DNA of 25,530 bases, taken from Maricaulis sp. (lineage in GTDB: Bacteria > Pseudomonadota > Alphaproteobacteria > Caulobacterales > Maricaulaceae). The notes beneath the pieces were generated by a model, which was given only the letters and a program-made list of their open reading frames with translations, was not told where the DNA came from and did no database searches. Positions 6,776 to 13,444 of this stretch are shown here, piece after piece. Position numbers and translations under genes: made by a program. Numbering within the stretch: position 1 is the first letter of the stretch; each line of letters opens with the position of its first letter. Location: contig NZLV01000090.1 in assembly GCA_002694345.1 (NCBI GenBank), positions 1 to 25,530 on the forward strand. The letters run 5' to 3'.

Positions 6776-8613
6776 GCGCGCCTCCGGCGTCGGAACAGCC
6801 TGCCGGCAATGCCCGCCAGAATGATCAGAGCGGGCGGAAATCCGATGGTCCAGAACTGGAGATTGGCGTTCAGCGCGTCGATGTCGCGGCGAAAGTCGCG
6901 CTCAACGGCGCGCAGCTCGGCCCGGCGTTCGGCGATTTGCTCGCGCAGGCCGGCCGCTTCGGCCCGGGCCTCCGAGCCATTGGATCCCAGAAGCGCCGAT
7001 GTCGCGCCTTGCAGGGTCAGCGCCGCCAGCCGGGTCTCGGCCTCGGCGATCTCGGTCTCCAACCGGTTCTGCACTTCGATGTAACGAGCCTCCGCGGTTT
7101 CCCGCAGCCGCTCCACCCGGCTCATCGGCCGCACGGATGGTGTACGGGAGCGCAGGCTGATCAACGCCGGGTCCCCAGCCGTCATGTCGATCAGATTCAT
7201 CACCAGGATCAGATTGTCGGCCACCAGGCTTTCCCCCAGTGCCGGATCATTGCGGACATAGAAATTGTCATCGAGCCAGTCCGCATCGGCAACCACGGTG
7301 ATGTCGACCGGGGCCAGTGCCTGCTCCACATGATCTGCCGGAGAGAAGAGGATGTCACCCGGCGGCGGACCGTCCGGGAAAGCGGTCTCGAACACGCCCG
7401 AACTCCGCGCTGCCAGGATAAGCGGCTCCGGGGATACGATATAGTCCTGCAACAGGGCGTCCGGTCCCGGCGCACCGGCCGCGATATCCGCATCCAGAAT
7501 GGCCCCGTCCACGCTGGTCGAAACCAGGGGCGTGACGTCGACATGCTCCAGACCGATCACCTCGATCCGCCCCGGCGAACCGAAATTGACGCCCAGATCG
7601 AGGGTCGCCGTCGCGACATCATCATGGGACATCTGCTCGGGACCGGCGGAGAACCAGAGCGGATAGGCGCGGCGACGCGAGCGGCCGTCCGCTTCGACAA
7701 TCTCGACCGGCAGACCCAGCGACCGGTCCATGGCCACGGTCTGCGGATCATAGGCCAGCCCCCAGCGCGCCAGCAGCGGGCCCAGATCCGAAGCCCGACG
7801 CGCCCGCACCGGCGGCAAACCGTCCGGCCCCGGCCGCAGGGCGAGATGCGCCATCGGATCCAGGAACGCCAGGACACGGCCGCGCGTCAGGGCGTATTGG
7901 TCGATCAGGTAGAGCTGCGACCGGTCAAGCTCCGGCGGATGCAGGATCAGCAGGGCTTCCGCGTCGGGCAGCGCCTCGAAGTCCGGATCGATCCAGACCA
8001 GGTCATAGGCGCCGGCCAGTTCCCGGACGAACCGGTTGGGCGCACCATTGTCCGGCGTGATCGGCAGACTGGTCAAAAGGGCCAGACGCGGGCGCGCCGG
8101 CCGGTCCAGATCCGACAGGAGCCGGGTCAGCTCATATTCCAGGCGCGCCTCGGAATCCTCGCGGAACAAGGGGATCACGGCCTGGTCATCCACCGAATTG
8201 CGCGCCACCAGTCCGAAATACAGGGTTTCCCCGCTCTCGGTCGGCATCGGGGTGAGGCCCGCCGCGATCACCGCATCCTCATCGGCCGAGAAGGGCTCCG
8301 GATCAATCTCGGTCAGGCGGATCAAGCCGCCGGACCGGTCGGCATAGGCCTGCAGCATTTCGCGGACCCGTGTCGCATAGGCCCGGATCGCCGGGTATTG
8401 CGCGGCCTCGGCGCGCGAATAGTAGAAACGCCATTCGACCGGCTCGCTCAGCCGGTCCATGATCTCCTCGCTGCCCTCGGACAAGCGGTAGAGCCCGTTC
8501 TCGGTCAGGTCGAGCCGCCAGGCCCGGAAGACCTGGCCCGCCAACTGGTTTCCGGCCAGGAACAGAACCAGCAGGCTCAACACCATGAGAGGGAGGTAGA
8601 GGCTGCGCTTCAT
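6772..8613 (-). CDS. GldG-like ABC transporter auxiliary protein
   Basis: This 613-residue protein has a transmembrane helix at each end, about 7-26 (LPLMVLSLLVLFLAGNQLAG) and about 588-606 (just before the basic tail FRRRRRA). Between them is a large extracytoplasmic region of the GldG/ABC_transp_aux type. The start of the mature part, WRLDLTENGLYRLSEGSEEIMDRLSEPVEWRFYYS, is a hallmark of this family. LLILHPPELDRSQLYLIDQYALTRGRVLAFLDP follows mid-protein. About residues 500-585 are rich in Glu, Arg and Ala with heptad character and probably form a coiled coil before the last helix. In Bacteroidetes, GldF and GldG serve gliding and secretion; in other bacteria the cargo is unknown. The gene overlaps both neighbours by four bases. 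Confidence 0.88.
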   Translation of the reverse strand: MKRSLYLPLMVLSLLVLFLAGNQLAGQVFRAWRLDLTENGLYRLSEGSEEIMDRLSEPVEWRFYYSRAEAAQYPAIRAYATRVREMLQAYADRSGGLIRLTEIDPEPFSADEDAVIAAGLTPMPTESGETLYFGLVARNSVDDQAVIPLFREDSEARLEYELTRLLSDLDRPARPRLALLTSLPITPDNGAPNRFVRELAGAYDLVWIDPDFEALPDAEALLILHPPELDRSQLYLIDQYALTRGRVLAFLDPMAHLALRPGPDGLPPVRARRASDLGPLLARWGLAYDPQTVAMDRSLGLPVEIVEADGRSRRRAYPLWFSAGPEQMSHDDVATATLDLGVNFGSPGRIEVIGLEHVDVTPLVSTSVDGAILDADIAAGAPGPDALLQDYIVSPEPLILAARSSGVFETAFPDGPPPGDILFSPADHVEQALAPVDITVVADADWLDDNFYVRNDPALGESLVADNLILVMNLIDMTAGDPALISLRSRTPSVRPMSRVERLRETAEARYIEVQNRLETEIAEAETRLAALTLQGATSALLGSNGSEARAEAAGLREQIAERRAELRAVERDFRRDIDALNANLQFWTIGFPPALIILAGIAGRLFRRRRRA

Positions 8614-9350
8614 CGCCCGCCTCCGCGCCGTTCAGCGATCAGCACACCGGCCAGGGCCAGCGAGACAAGGATCAGACCGGCGAAATAGATCAGGTCCGGC
8701 AGGCCGATCACGCCTTGCCGGAAAGCGTTGAAATGGTCCAGCGCGCTCAGCCCGGCCACGAATTCGGACACGGCCGCCGGCGCATTCTCTCCCAGCGCAG
8801 CCAGGACGAAGGGCAGGCCGGCCATGGTCAAAAGGAAGGCTGCTCCGGCGCCCAGCACAAACGCCACGACCTGGTTGGCCGTGGTGGCGGACAGGGCCTG
8901 ACCCACGGCCAGATAGGCCCCGGCCAGCAGGAGCGTGCCCAGATAGGCGGTGGCGATGGCCGCATTGTCCGGCGCGCCGAGATAGTTCACCGCGATCCAC
9001 ATCGGGAAGGTCAGCACGATGGCCAGGGCTGCCACACTCCAGGCCGCCAGGAATTTGCCGGCTGCCATCGCCCAGAGCGGGATCGGCAGGGCCATCAGGA
9101 ATTCCAGCGTGCCGCGATCACGCTCCTCGGCCCAGGCGCGCATTGCCAGGGCCGGCATCAGCACGACCAGAAGCCAGGGCAGGTAATCGAACAAGGGCGC
9201 CAGATCGGCCCGGTTGGTGTCGAAGAAGCGGCCGACATGAAAGGCAAAGGCCGGCGCGGCAAAGGCGAAGACCGCCAGAAAGACATAAGCCAGCGGCGTC
9301 TGGAAATAGGCGGTCAATTCCCGCCGGAACACGGCTATCAGCCCGGACAT
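8610..9350 (-). CDS. ABC-2 type permease, GldF-like
   Basis: The 246-residue integral membrane protein has about six hydrophobic segments. The N-terminus MSGLIAVFRRELTAYFQTPLAYVFLAVFAF is typical of GldF-like permeases, as is AWAEERDRGTLEFLMALPI, the cytoplasmic loop that contacts the ATPase. The last helix ends in the basic tail ERRGGGR. The ATG overlaps the stop of the ATPase gene by one base (TGATG), and its own stop overlaps the ATG of the GldG-like gene by four bases. It should form the membrane channel with the neighbouring ATPase. The direction and substrate of transport cannot be read from the sequence. Confidence 0.92.
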   Translation of the reverse strand: MSGLIAVFRRELTAYFQTPLAYVFLAVFAFAAPAFAFHVGRFFDTNRADLAPLFDYLPWLLVVLMPALAMRAWAEERDRGTLEFLMALPIPLWAMAAGKFLAAWSVAALAIVLTFPMWIAVNYLGAPDNAAIATAYLGTLLLAGAYLAVGQALSATTANQVVAFVLGAGAAFLLTMAGLPFVLAALGENAPAAVSEFVAGLSALDHFNAFRQGVIGLPDLIYFAGLILVSLALAGVLIAERRGGGR

Positions 9351-10087
9351 CAGGACACCGCCTCCGCCGGGGCCGAAGACTGCGTCAGAGCCCGGAAGGC
9401 GGCCTCGATGCCATGGTCCGGCGTGGTCCGGGCCAGCTCATTCGGCGTGCCGTCGAACAACAGCCCCCCTTGCGCAATGACAATCGCGCGCGAGCACACG
9501 GCGGGGACTTCTTCCAGGATATGGGTGGAAATGATGATCGCCTTGTCCGGCGCCATGTCGCGGATCAGGGCGCGAACACCGTCCTTCTGGTTCGGATCCA
9601 GCCCGTCCGTGGGTTCGTCCAGGATCAGCACGGGCGGGTCATGGGCAATCGCCGCCGCCAGAGCGGCGCGGCGCTTATAGCCCTTGGACAATGTGCCGAT
9701 CGGCTGGCGGGCATATTCCTCAAGCCGGGCCCGTTCCAGCGCCAGCTCGCAGGCGCGCGTCAGCGCGGCGCCGGAGAAGCCGCGCGCCCGCAAGCCGAAT
9801 TCGACAAAACTGCGCGGGGTCATGGACGGATAGGCCGGCGCGCCCTCGGGCAGATAACCCAGCCGGGACTGGGCCTCGAGCCGGTCGGCGACGCAGTCAT
9901 GGCCACCAATCATGGCCTTGCCGCCATCCGGTTCCAGCCCGCCGGCCAGCATGCGCATCGTGGTGGTCTTGCCGGCCCCATTCGGTCCGAGAAAGCCCAG
10001 CACTTCGCCCCGCTCCAGGGTGAAGCTCACACCATTGACGGCACGGTGCGATCCGAAATCCTTGATCAGACGGTCAGCGACCAGCAT
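9350..10087 (-). CDS. ABC transporter ATP-binding protein, GldA-like
   Basis: The 245-residue nucleotide-binding subunit has Walker A GPNGAGKTT (residues 34-42), the Q-loop region LGYLPEGAPAYPSMT, the signature LSKGY (133-137), Walker B VLILDEP (153-159) and the switch histidine in IISTHILEE (H189). The LSKGY form in place of LSGGQ is usual for ABC-2/GldA-type ATPases. It is the first gene of the minus-strand module, followed by permease, GldG-like, DUF4340 and VOC genes with overlaps of 1, 4, 4 and 11 bases. The 300-base region upstream should contain the promoter, though I could not pick out a convincing one. Its role is to power the permease on the cytoplasmic face. Confidence 0.95.
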   Translation of the reverse strand: MLVADRLIKDFGSHRAVNGVSFTLERGEVLGFLGPNGAGKTTTMRMLAGGLEPDGGKAMIGGHDCVADRLEAQSRLGYLPEGAPAYPSMTPRSFVEFGLRARGFSGAALTRACELALERARLEEYARQPIGTLSKGYKRRAALAAAIAHDPPVLILDEPTDGLDPNQKDGVRALIRDMAPDKAIIISTHILEEVPAVCSRAIVIAQGGLLFDGTPNELARTTPDHGIEAAFRALTQSSAPAEAVS

Positions 10088-10389
10088 GGGCGGGGGGCCT
10101 CAGATGAGCGACACGCCTAGCGTTAGCGCGGTGCGCCCGCCTTGGCCAGAGCGAAGGCAAGTTGGCGATTTTTCGGGGGTTTGGGGTGTCGACCGGATCG
10201 CAATTCCATGACCCGGGGGGCTGGGGGGGCTGTCTAAATCCAGGATCTGGAACATTGACGCGACCGGCCGACCTGTTGGACGGTGACGGGGCGCTATGGC
10301 GGCAAATCGTCGAGAAAGTGGCAAGATTGGGGCGCCACGTGAAATGTTTGTAAGTTGAAAACGCCACTTCAACTCTCAGGAGAATTTGA
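10088..10389. other. 302-base divergent intergenic region
   Basis: This gap separates the ABC ATPase gene (minus strand) from the DUF2794 gene (plus strand). I see no credible open frame in it. It holds two pairs of long G runs on the plus strand (10175-10179 and 10183-10186; 10215-10220 and 10223-10229). An inverted repeat lies at 10353-10374 near the DUF2794 ribosome-binding site. Promoters for both flanking genes must lie here, but no pair of boxes stands out. Confidence 0.7.
10353..10374. promoter_or_regulatory. Inverted repeat in the DUF2794 leader
   Basis: AGTTGAA, an 8-base spacer and TTCAACT form perfect 7-base arms. The element ends four bases before the CAGGAGA ribosome-binding site of the DUF2794 gene. 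It could be a protein operator, given the 15-base centre-to-centre spacing of its half-sites, or an RNA hairpin close to the ribosome-binding site. Confidence 0.45.
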
Positions 10390-10725
10390 GTGAAATCAGG
10401 CACCCAGACCGCGAAGCCCGCTCCGGCGCCCATCATGTGGACGCGGCAGGAGCTGGACGCGATCCTGAGCCTGTACGGCCAGTTCGTCGCTCGCGGTGAG
10501 TGGAAGGACTATGCCATTGATGGCCTGCGCGATACGGCCGTCTTCTCGATTTTCCGCCGCCACAGCGAGATGCCCATGTTCACCGTGGTGAAGACGCCCG
10601 CCGATGCTCACCGCCAGGGCATGTACAAGGTGGTCGCCCTGGGTGGCCAGATTCTCAAGCGCGGCCATGACCTCAAACAGGTCCTGCGCATCTTCGACAA
10701 GAAACGCTTCAACGTCATCGACTGA
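10390..10725 (+). CDS. DUF2794 family protein
   Basis: This 111-residue protein matches the DUF2794 family common in alphaproteobacteria. Its core runs from WTRQELDAILSLYGQFVARGEW through DYAIDGLRDTAVFSIFRRHSEMP to GGQILKRGHDLKQVLRIFDKK. No catalytic motif or membrane segment is visible, and its function is unknown. I start it at the GTG at 10390 because CAGGAGA sits six to seven bases upstream, an excellent ribosome-binding site; the first fifteen residues are a low-complexity Lys/Ala/Pro tail. An inverted repeat precedes it and a strong terminator follows at 10750-10780. It is transcribed alone. Confidence 0.87.
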   Translation: MKSGTQTAKPAPAPIMWTRQELDAILSLYGQFVARGEWKDYAIDGLRDTAVFSIFRRHSEMPMFTVVKTPADAHRQGMYKVVALGGQILKRGHDLKQVLRIFDKKRFNVID

Positions 10726-10749
10726 CGCGCCCGCCATTCAGGCAAAAGA

Positions 10750-10780
10750 AAACCCCCGGAGCCTGAAGCGCCGGGGGTTT
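10750..10780. terminator. Bidirectional rho-independent terminator
   Basis: AAACCCCCGG and CCGGGGGTTT form a perfect 10-base stem around an 11-base loop. On the minus strand the stem is followed by TTTTCTTTT-like sequence and on the plus strand by TTTCCTG. It lies between the convergent DUF2794 and Bax-inhibitor genes and should terminate both, more strongly for the minus-strand gene. Confidence 0.87.
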
Positions 10781-10802
10781 CCTGTGTGCGATGCTCGCAA
10801 TC

Positions 10803-11567
10803 CTATTCGCGGCTGCCCAGCAGCGAGAGGATGATCTGGAACATGTTGACGAAGGCCAGGTACAGGTTCAGCGCACCCATATTCGTCAAAACAGCCATCG
10901 AGCGCTGATCGCCGGCGACCTGATAGTACATGACTTTCAGCGTCTGCGTCTGCCAGGCGGTGACGCCGGCCATCAGCAGAAGAACCACGAACTGGAGCAT
11001 GAGTTCCAGCATGCTCGAATGGAAGAAGGCGAAGTTCAGAATGCCCAGAACCACGGCACCGATCATTGCCATGAAGAGGAAGCTCTGCATCGGCATCAGA
11101 TTGCGCTTCGTGGTGTAGCCGAACACCGACAGACCCATGAAGGCGGCTGCGGTGATCAGGAAGGCTTGCGCGATCGTGCCGAAATCCAGGCTCAGCGAAC
11201 GGCCCGTGACCGTCTGCACCGCTTCATTCTGCTGCGCGATGATCACCCACATGGACAGGGACGCACCGATCAGGCCGACAATCGACCAGTAGAGCAGTGC
11301 CGACCCGATCGGGGACGGATTGCGCATGAAGAACATGGAACCGAAGAGCAGGGCGATCGGGCCCCACTGGACGAGATAGACCAGCGGCGTACCGAACACG
11401 ACCTGGGTCAGCGGCGGCACGGTGCCGACAGCAAAGGCAATGGCCGCCGAAATGAGCAGGCCCAGACCCATCTTGTTGTAAACGCCGAGCATGAAGGAAC
11501 GCAGGCCGGCATCGACCGACATATCCATCGCCGGGGCGCCGCCATAGGTGCGGGAAAAATCATTCAT
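10803..11567 (-). CDS. Bax inhibitor-1 family membrane protein (YbhL/YccA type)
   Basis: The 254-residue protein has about seven transmembrane helices after a 30-residue hydrophilic N-terminus (MNDFSRTYGGAPAMDMSVDAGLRSFML). The family motifs GYTTKRNL and AFFHSS, and the ending LNLYLAFVNMFQIILSLLG, identify it as a BI-1/TMBIM homologue. Bacterial members act in membrane-protein quality control (YccA, a modulator of FtsH) or as pH-dependent calcium leaks (BsYetJ). The open frame extends upstream, but the ATG at 11567 is chosen because the extension is unlike the family and a good promoter sits at 11616-11644, downstream of any earlier start. It is monocistronic, with the terminator at 10750-10780 beyond its 3' end. 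Confidence 0.92.
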   Translation of the reverse strand: MNDFSRTYGGAPAMDMSVDAGLRSFMLGVYNKMGLGLLISAAIAFAVGTVPPLTQVVFGTPLVYLVQWGPIALLFGSMFFMRNPSPIGSALLYWSIVGLIGASLSMWVIIAQQNEAVQTVTGRSLSLDFGTIAQAFLITAAAFMGLSVFGYTTKRNLMPMQSFLFMAMIGAVVLGILNFAFFHSSMLELMLQFVVLLLMAGVTAWQTQTLKVMYYQVAGDQRSMAVLTNMGALNLYLAFVNMFQIILSLLGSRE

Positions 11568-11590
11568 CGTTGCGACTCTCACTTCGTGAC

Positions 11591-11605
11591 GCGTCCTGCG
11601 GACGC
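11591..11605. repeat. Inverted repeat in the Bax-inhibitor leader
   Basis: GCGTCC-TGC-GGACGC has 6-base perfect arms. It lies just downstream of the predicted transcription start of the Bax-inhibitor gene and about 24 bases before its ATG. It may be a leader hairpin or an operator. Confidence 0.35.
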
Positions 11606-11615
11606 TTTGATGCGT

Positions 11616-11644
11616 AATATCGTGACAGTGCGGACTTTTGGCAA
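11616..11644 (-). promoter_or_regulatory. Predicted sigma-70-type promoter of the Bax-inhibitor gene
   Basis: On the minus strand, TTGCCA (11644-11639) and GATATT (11621-11616) are separated by 17 bases. They match TTGACA and TATAAT at five and four of six positions. Transcription would start near 11609, about 42 bases before the ATG. Confidence 0.5.
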
Positions 11645-11671
11645 GGAGGGACGGAGACGGGCTTTCGTCCC

Positions 11672-11692
11672 CCCTGACGGTTTCTGTCAGGG
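11672..11692. promoter_or_regulatory. Inverted repeat between the Bax-inhibitor and thpR promoters
   Basis: CCCTGAC, a 7-base loop and GTCAGGG form perfect 7-base arms. The element abuts the likely -35 box of thpR and sits about 28 bases behind the -35 box of the divergent Bax-inhibitor promoter. No gene reads into it, so a terminator role is unlikely; an operator is more plausible. Confidence 0.4.
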
Positions 11693-11693
11693 T

Positions 11694-11722
11694 TTGCCGG
11701 GCCTGCCGAACCAGCCTAGATC
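11694..11722 (+). promoter_or_regulatory. Possible thpR promoter
   Basis: TTGCCG and TAGATC are 17 bases apart, with a start site expected near 11729 and an AAAGGAA ribosome-binding site following. The -10 match is weak. Confidence 0.3.
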
Positions 11723-11746
11723 TGCTGCCTGGTAAAGGAAATTGCC

Positions 11747-12286
11747 ATGTCACTGCGTCTGTTCGCTGCCATTCCGGTGCCCGGGGAAATCGGGCGGGAC
11801 TATCTGCGCCTGCAAAAAGGCGTGCCCGGGGCTCGCTGGCGGCCGCTGGAGAATTTCCACATCACCCTGCGCTTCTTCGGCGAGATGGATGAGCGGCGGG
11901 CCGAGGATCTCGACGCCGAGCTGGCGAATATCACCCTGCCCGCCTTCCCGATGGAGCTGGGCGGTGCGGACTGGTTCGGGAAGACCGATCCGCATGCTCT
12001 GTGGATGAGCGTGAAGGCGCCGGACACTCTGACCCGGCTCAACCAGGCCTGCGAACGCGCGGCCCGCCGCGCCGGACTGGAACCGGACACGCGCAAATAC
12101 ACGCCGCACATGACGATCGCCTATCTCAACAAATCCCCGGTCGAGAAGGTCCACCGTTTCGTGCAACGTGCTGCCGATGTGAAAACGCACCCCTGGCAGG
12201 TGACGCATTTCTCACTCTTCACCAGTTGGACCCATCGCGGCGAGGCCAATATCTACGAGGCGGTGGCGGATTACCCGCTGGGCTGA
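11747..12286 (+). CDS. thpR: RNA 2',3'-cyclic phosphodiesterase (2'-5' RNA ligase family)
   Basis: This 179-residue 2H phosphoesterase carries both catalytic HxTx motifs, FHITL (H38) and HMTI (H121). It also carries the family N-terminus LRLFAAIPVP and the linking motif GARWRPLENFHITLRFFGE. The family hydrolyses 2',3'-cyclic phosphate ends of RNA and can join 2'-5' linkages in vitro; the in vivo role is unsettled. The ATG at 11747 follows AAAGGAA at a good distance. Its 3' end overlaps the convergent tyrosine phosphatase gene by 16 bases. It is probably transcribed alone from a promoter in the divergent region shared with the Bax-inhibitor gene. Confidence 0.91.
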   Translation: MSLRLFAAIPVPGEIGRDYLRLQKGVPGARWRPLENFHITLRFFGEMDERRAEDLDAELANITLPAFPMELGGADWFGKTDPHALWMSVKAPDTLTRLNQACERAARRAGLEPDTRKYTPHMTIAYLNKSPVEKVHRFVQRAADVKTHPWQVTHFSLFTSWTHRGEANIYEAVADYPLG

Positions 12287-12735
12287 GACAGGCGCGCAAT
12301 CAACCCGTCCACACCGGCCTCGATCTGGTCCAGCACGCGCTCGAACCCGTCATCATGACCATAATAAGGGTCCGGCACGTCACGTTCACCCGGCTGATCG
12401 ACCCAGTCCATCAGACGCGAGACCTGGCCGCCAGCCCGCCCCGGGGCCATTCGGCGCAGGAAGCGCTCATGGCTGGCATCCATGGCAATGAGATGGTCGA
12501 ACCGGTCGAAATCTTCCCGGTCCACGGCACGGGCCCGCAAGGGGGACAGATCATAGCCGCGCCGGGCCGCAGCCTCGGTCGCCCGCTCATCCGGGCTTTC
12601 CCCGGCATGCCAGTCTCCCGTCCCGGCACTATCGATCTGCCAGTCCAGCCCCAGCGCAGCGATCCGGGCCCGCGCCACACCGTCAGCGGTCGGAGAGCGA
12701 CAGATATTCCCGGTGCACACGAAGAGGATGCGCAT
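12271..12735 (-). CDS. Low-molecular-weight protein tyrosine phosphatase
   Basis: The 154-residue cytoplasmic enzyme has the P-loop CTGNICRS at residues 7-14, so the nucleophile is C7 and the phosphate-binding Arg is R13, and the general-acid loop DPYYG with D122. SAGTGDWHAGESPDERA is the usual substrate-side loop. This class removes phosphate from tyrosine residues; bacterial members often act on tyrosine autokinases of polysaccharide export, but none is in view. Its ATG overlaps the TAA of the upstream histidine phosphatase gene by one base (TAATG), so both come from one transcript with coupled translation. The 3' end overlaps thpR by 16 bases. Confidence 0.93.
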   Translation of the reverse strand: MRILFVCTGNICRSPTADGVARARIAALGLDWQIDSAGTGDWHAGESPDERATEAAARRGYDLSPLRARAVDREDFDRFDHLIAMDASHERFLRRMAPGRAGGQVSRLMDWVDQPGERDVPDPYYGHDDGFERVLDQIEAGVDGLIARLSQPSG

Positions 12736-13370
12736 TACTCGGCCTCGACCTCGAACGCGCCCCGCAACACGGTCAGATGCCAGTCCTCGCCCGTGCGATA
12801 GAGCCAGAACACATCGCCATAGGCGGTCTCTTCCAGACGCCCTTCGGCATTGCAGCCCGCTTCGCCAGCCGCTTCAGCGCCCGCAAACTCGATCATCCAC
12901 AGGCAGCTCGTATTGGAATGCTCGCCCGCCAGGGTCCAGCGCACGGGATCGGTCCGCGTTTCCTCAAAGGCCTCGGCGCGCAGACGGCTGATGGTCTCGC
13001 CCTCGGTGCAATCCTGTGCATACCCGTCCACCGCCTGGTGAGCGACAACATCGCGACCGCCCGCCGCCGCCGTCAGGCGGGTCCGGCAGGCCGCGCTGGC
13101 ATAGGCCCGATCCACCGGCTCCGCACCGATCAGCGCGCCCAGCCGTGCCACCATTGCCTCGCCTTGAGCACTCAACGGACAGGACATGCCATTGCAGTCC
13201 GGTGAAATCTTGCGGGCATGCCGCACGACCAGGACATGCTGATCCGCGCTCGCCAGCTCGGCCTGCACGGCCGGCTCGGCCAGGGCCAGAAGGTCCGGCC
13301 GGTCAAAGCCGGTTTCGCTTGCGGCAGAACTGCCCATCAGGGCGGCCGTCATGATGAGCGCACCGATCAT
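12735..13370 (-). CDS. Predicted secreted histidine phosphatase superfamily protein
   Basis: The 211-residue product begins with a short hydrophobic leader (MIGALIMTAALMGSSAAS), likely a signal peptide although it lacks positive charges. The core resembles the RHG/phosphoglycerate mutase-like fold. VLVVRHARK holds R50 and the phosphate-accepting H51, YASAACRTRLTAA holds the second Arg (R96), and AGEHSNTS holds the second His (H151), where GHSNT is usual. Six cysteines (about 59, 64, 95, 121, 156 and 173) fit disulfide bonding in the periplasm. The substrate is unknown. GGAGG lies five bases before the ATG at 13370. It heads a two-gene operon with the tyrosine phosphatase. The family call rests on short motifs and is less certain than most here. 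Confidence 0.74.
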   Translation of the reverse strand: MIGALIMTAALMGSSAASETGFDRPDLLALAEPAVQAELASADQHVLVVRHARKISPDCNGMSCPLSAQGEAMVARLGALIGAEPVDRAYASAACRTRLTAAAGGRDVVAHQAVDGYAQDCTEGETISRLRAEAFEETRTDPVRWTLAGEHSNTSCLWMIEFAGAEAAGEAGCNAEGRLEETAYGDVFWLYRTGEDWHLTVLRGAFEVEAE

Positions 13371-13380
13371 GGACGCCTCC

Positions 13381-13411
13381 GGAATTCAGTGTTGCAAAGG
13401 CAGGAATTCAG
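13381..13411. repeat. Direct repeat GGAATTCAG, twice, 22 bases apart
   Basis: The nine bases GGAATTCAG occur at 13381-13389 and again at 13403-13411, in the 74-base gap between the histidine kinase and the histidine phosphatase gene. The nearer copy abuts the ribosome-binding site. The 22-base period is about two helical turns, as in tandem regulator sites, but chance is possible. Confidence 0.35.
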
Positions 13412-13444
13412 CCCCGATCAGCCGCGGACGCAAGCCCTTCAGGC

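Noticed and set aside
6655..8688. 677-codon open frame antisense to the GldG-like gene
   Set aside because: Its translation is rich in Arg, Gln, Gly and Pro with no domain, as expected for the opposite strand of a GC-rich gene. The GldG-like protein on the other strand has clear family motifs and coupled neighbours.
9483..9498. GC-rich alternations inside the ABC ATPase gene considered as regulatory repeats
   Set aside because: They lie within well-conserved coding sequence and are explained by codon use.
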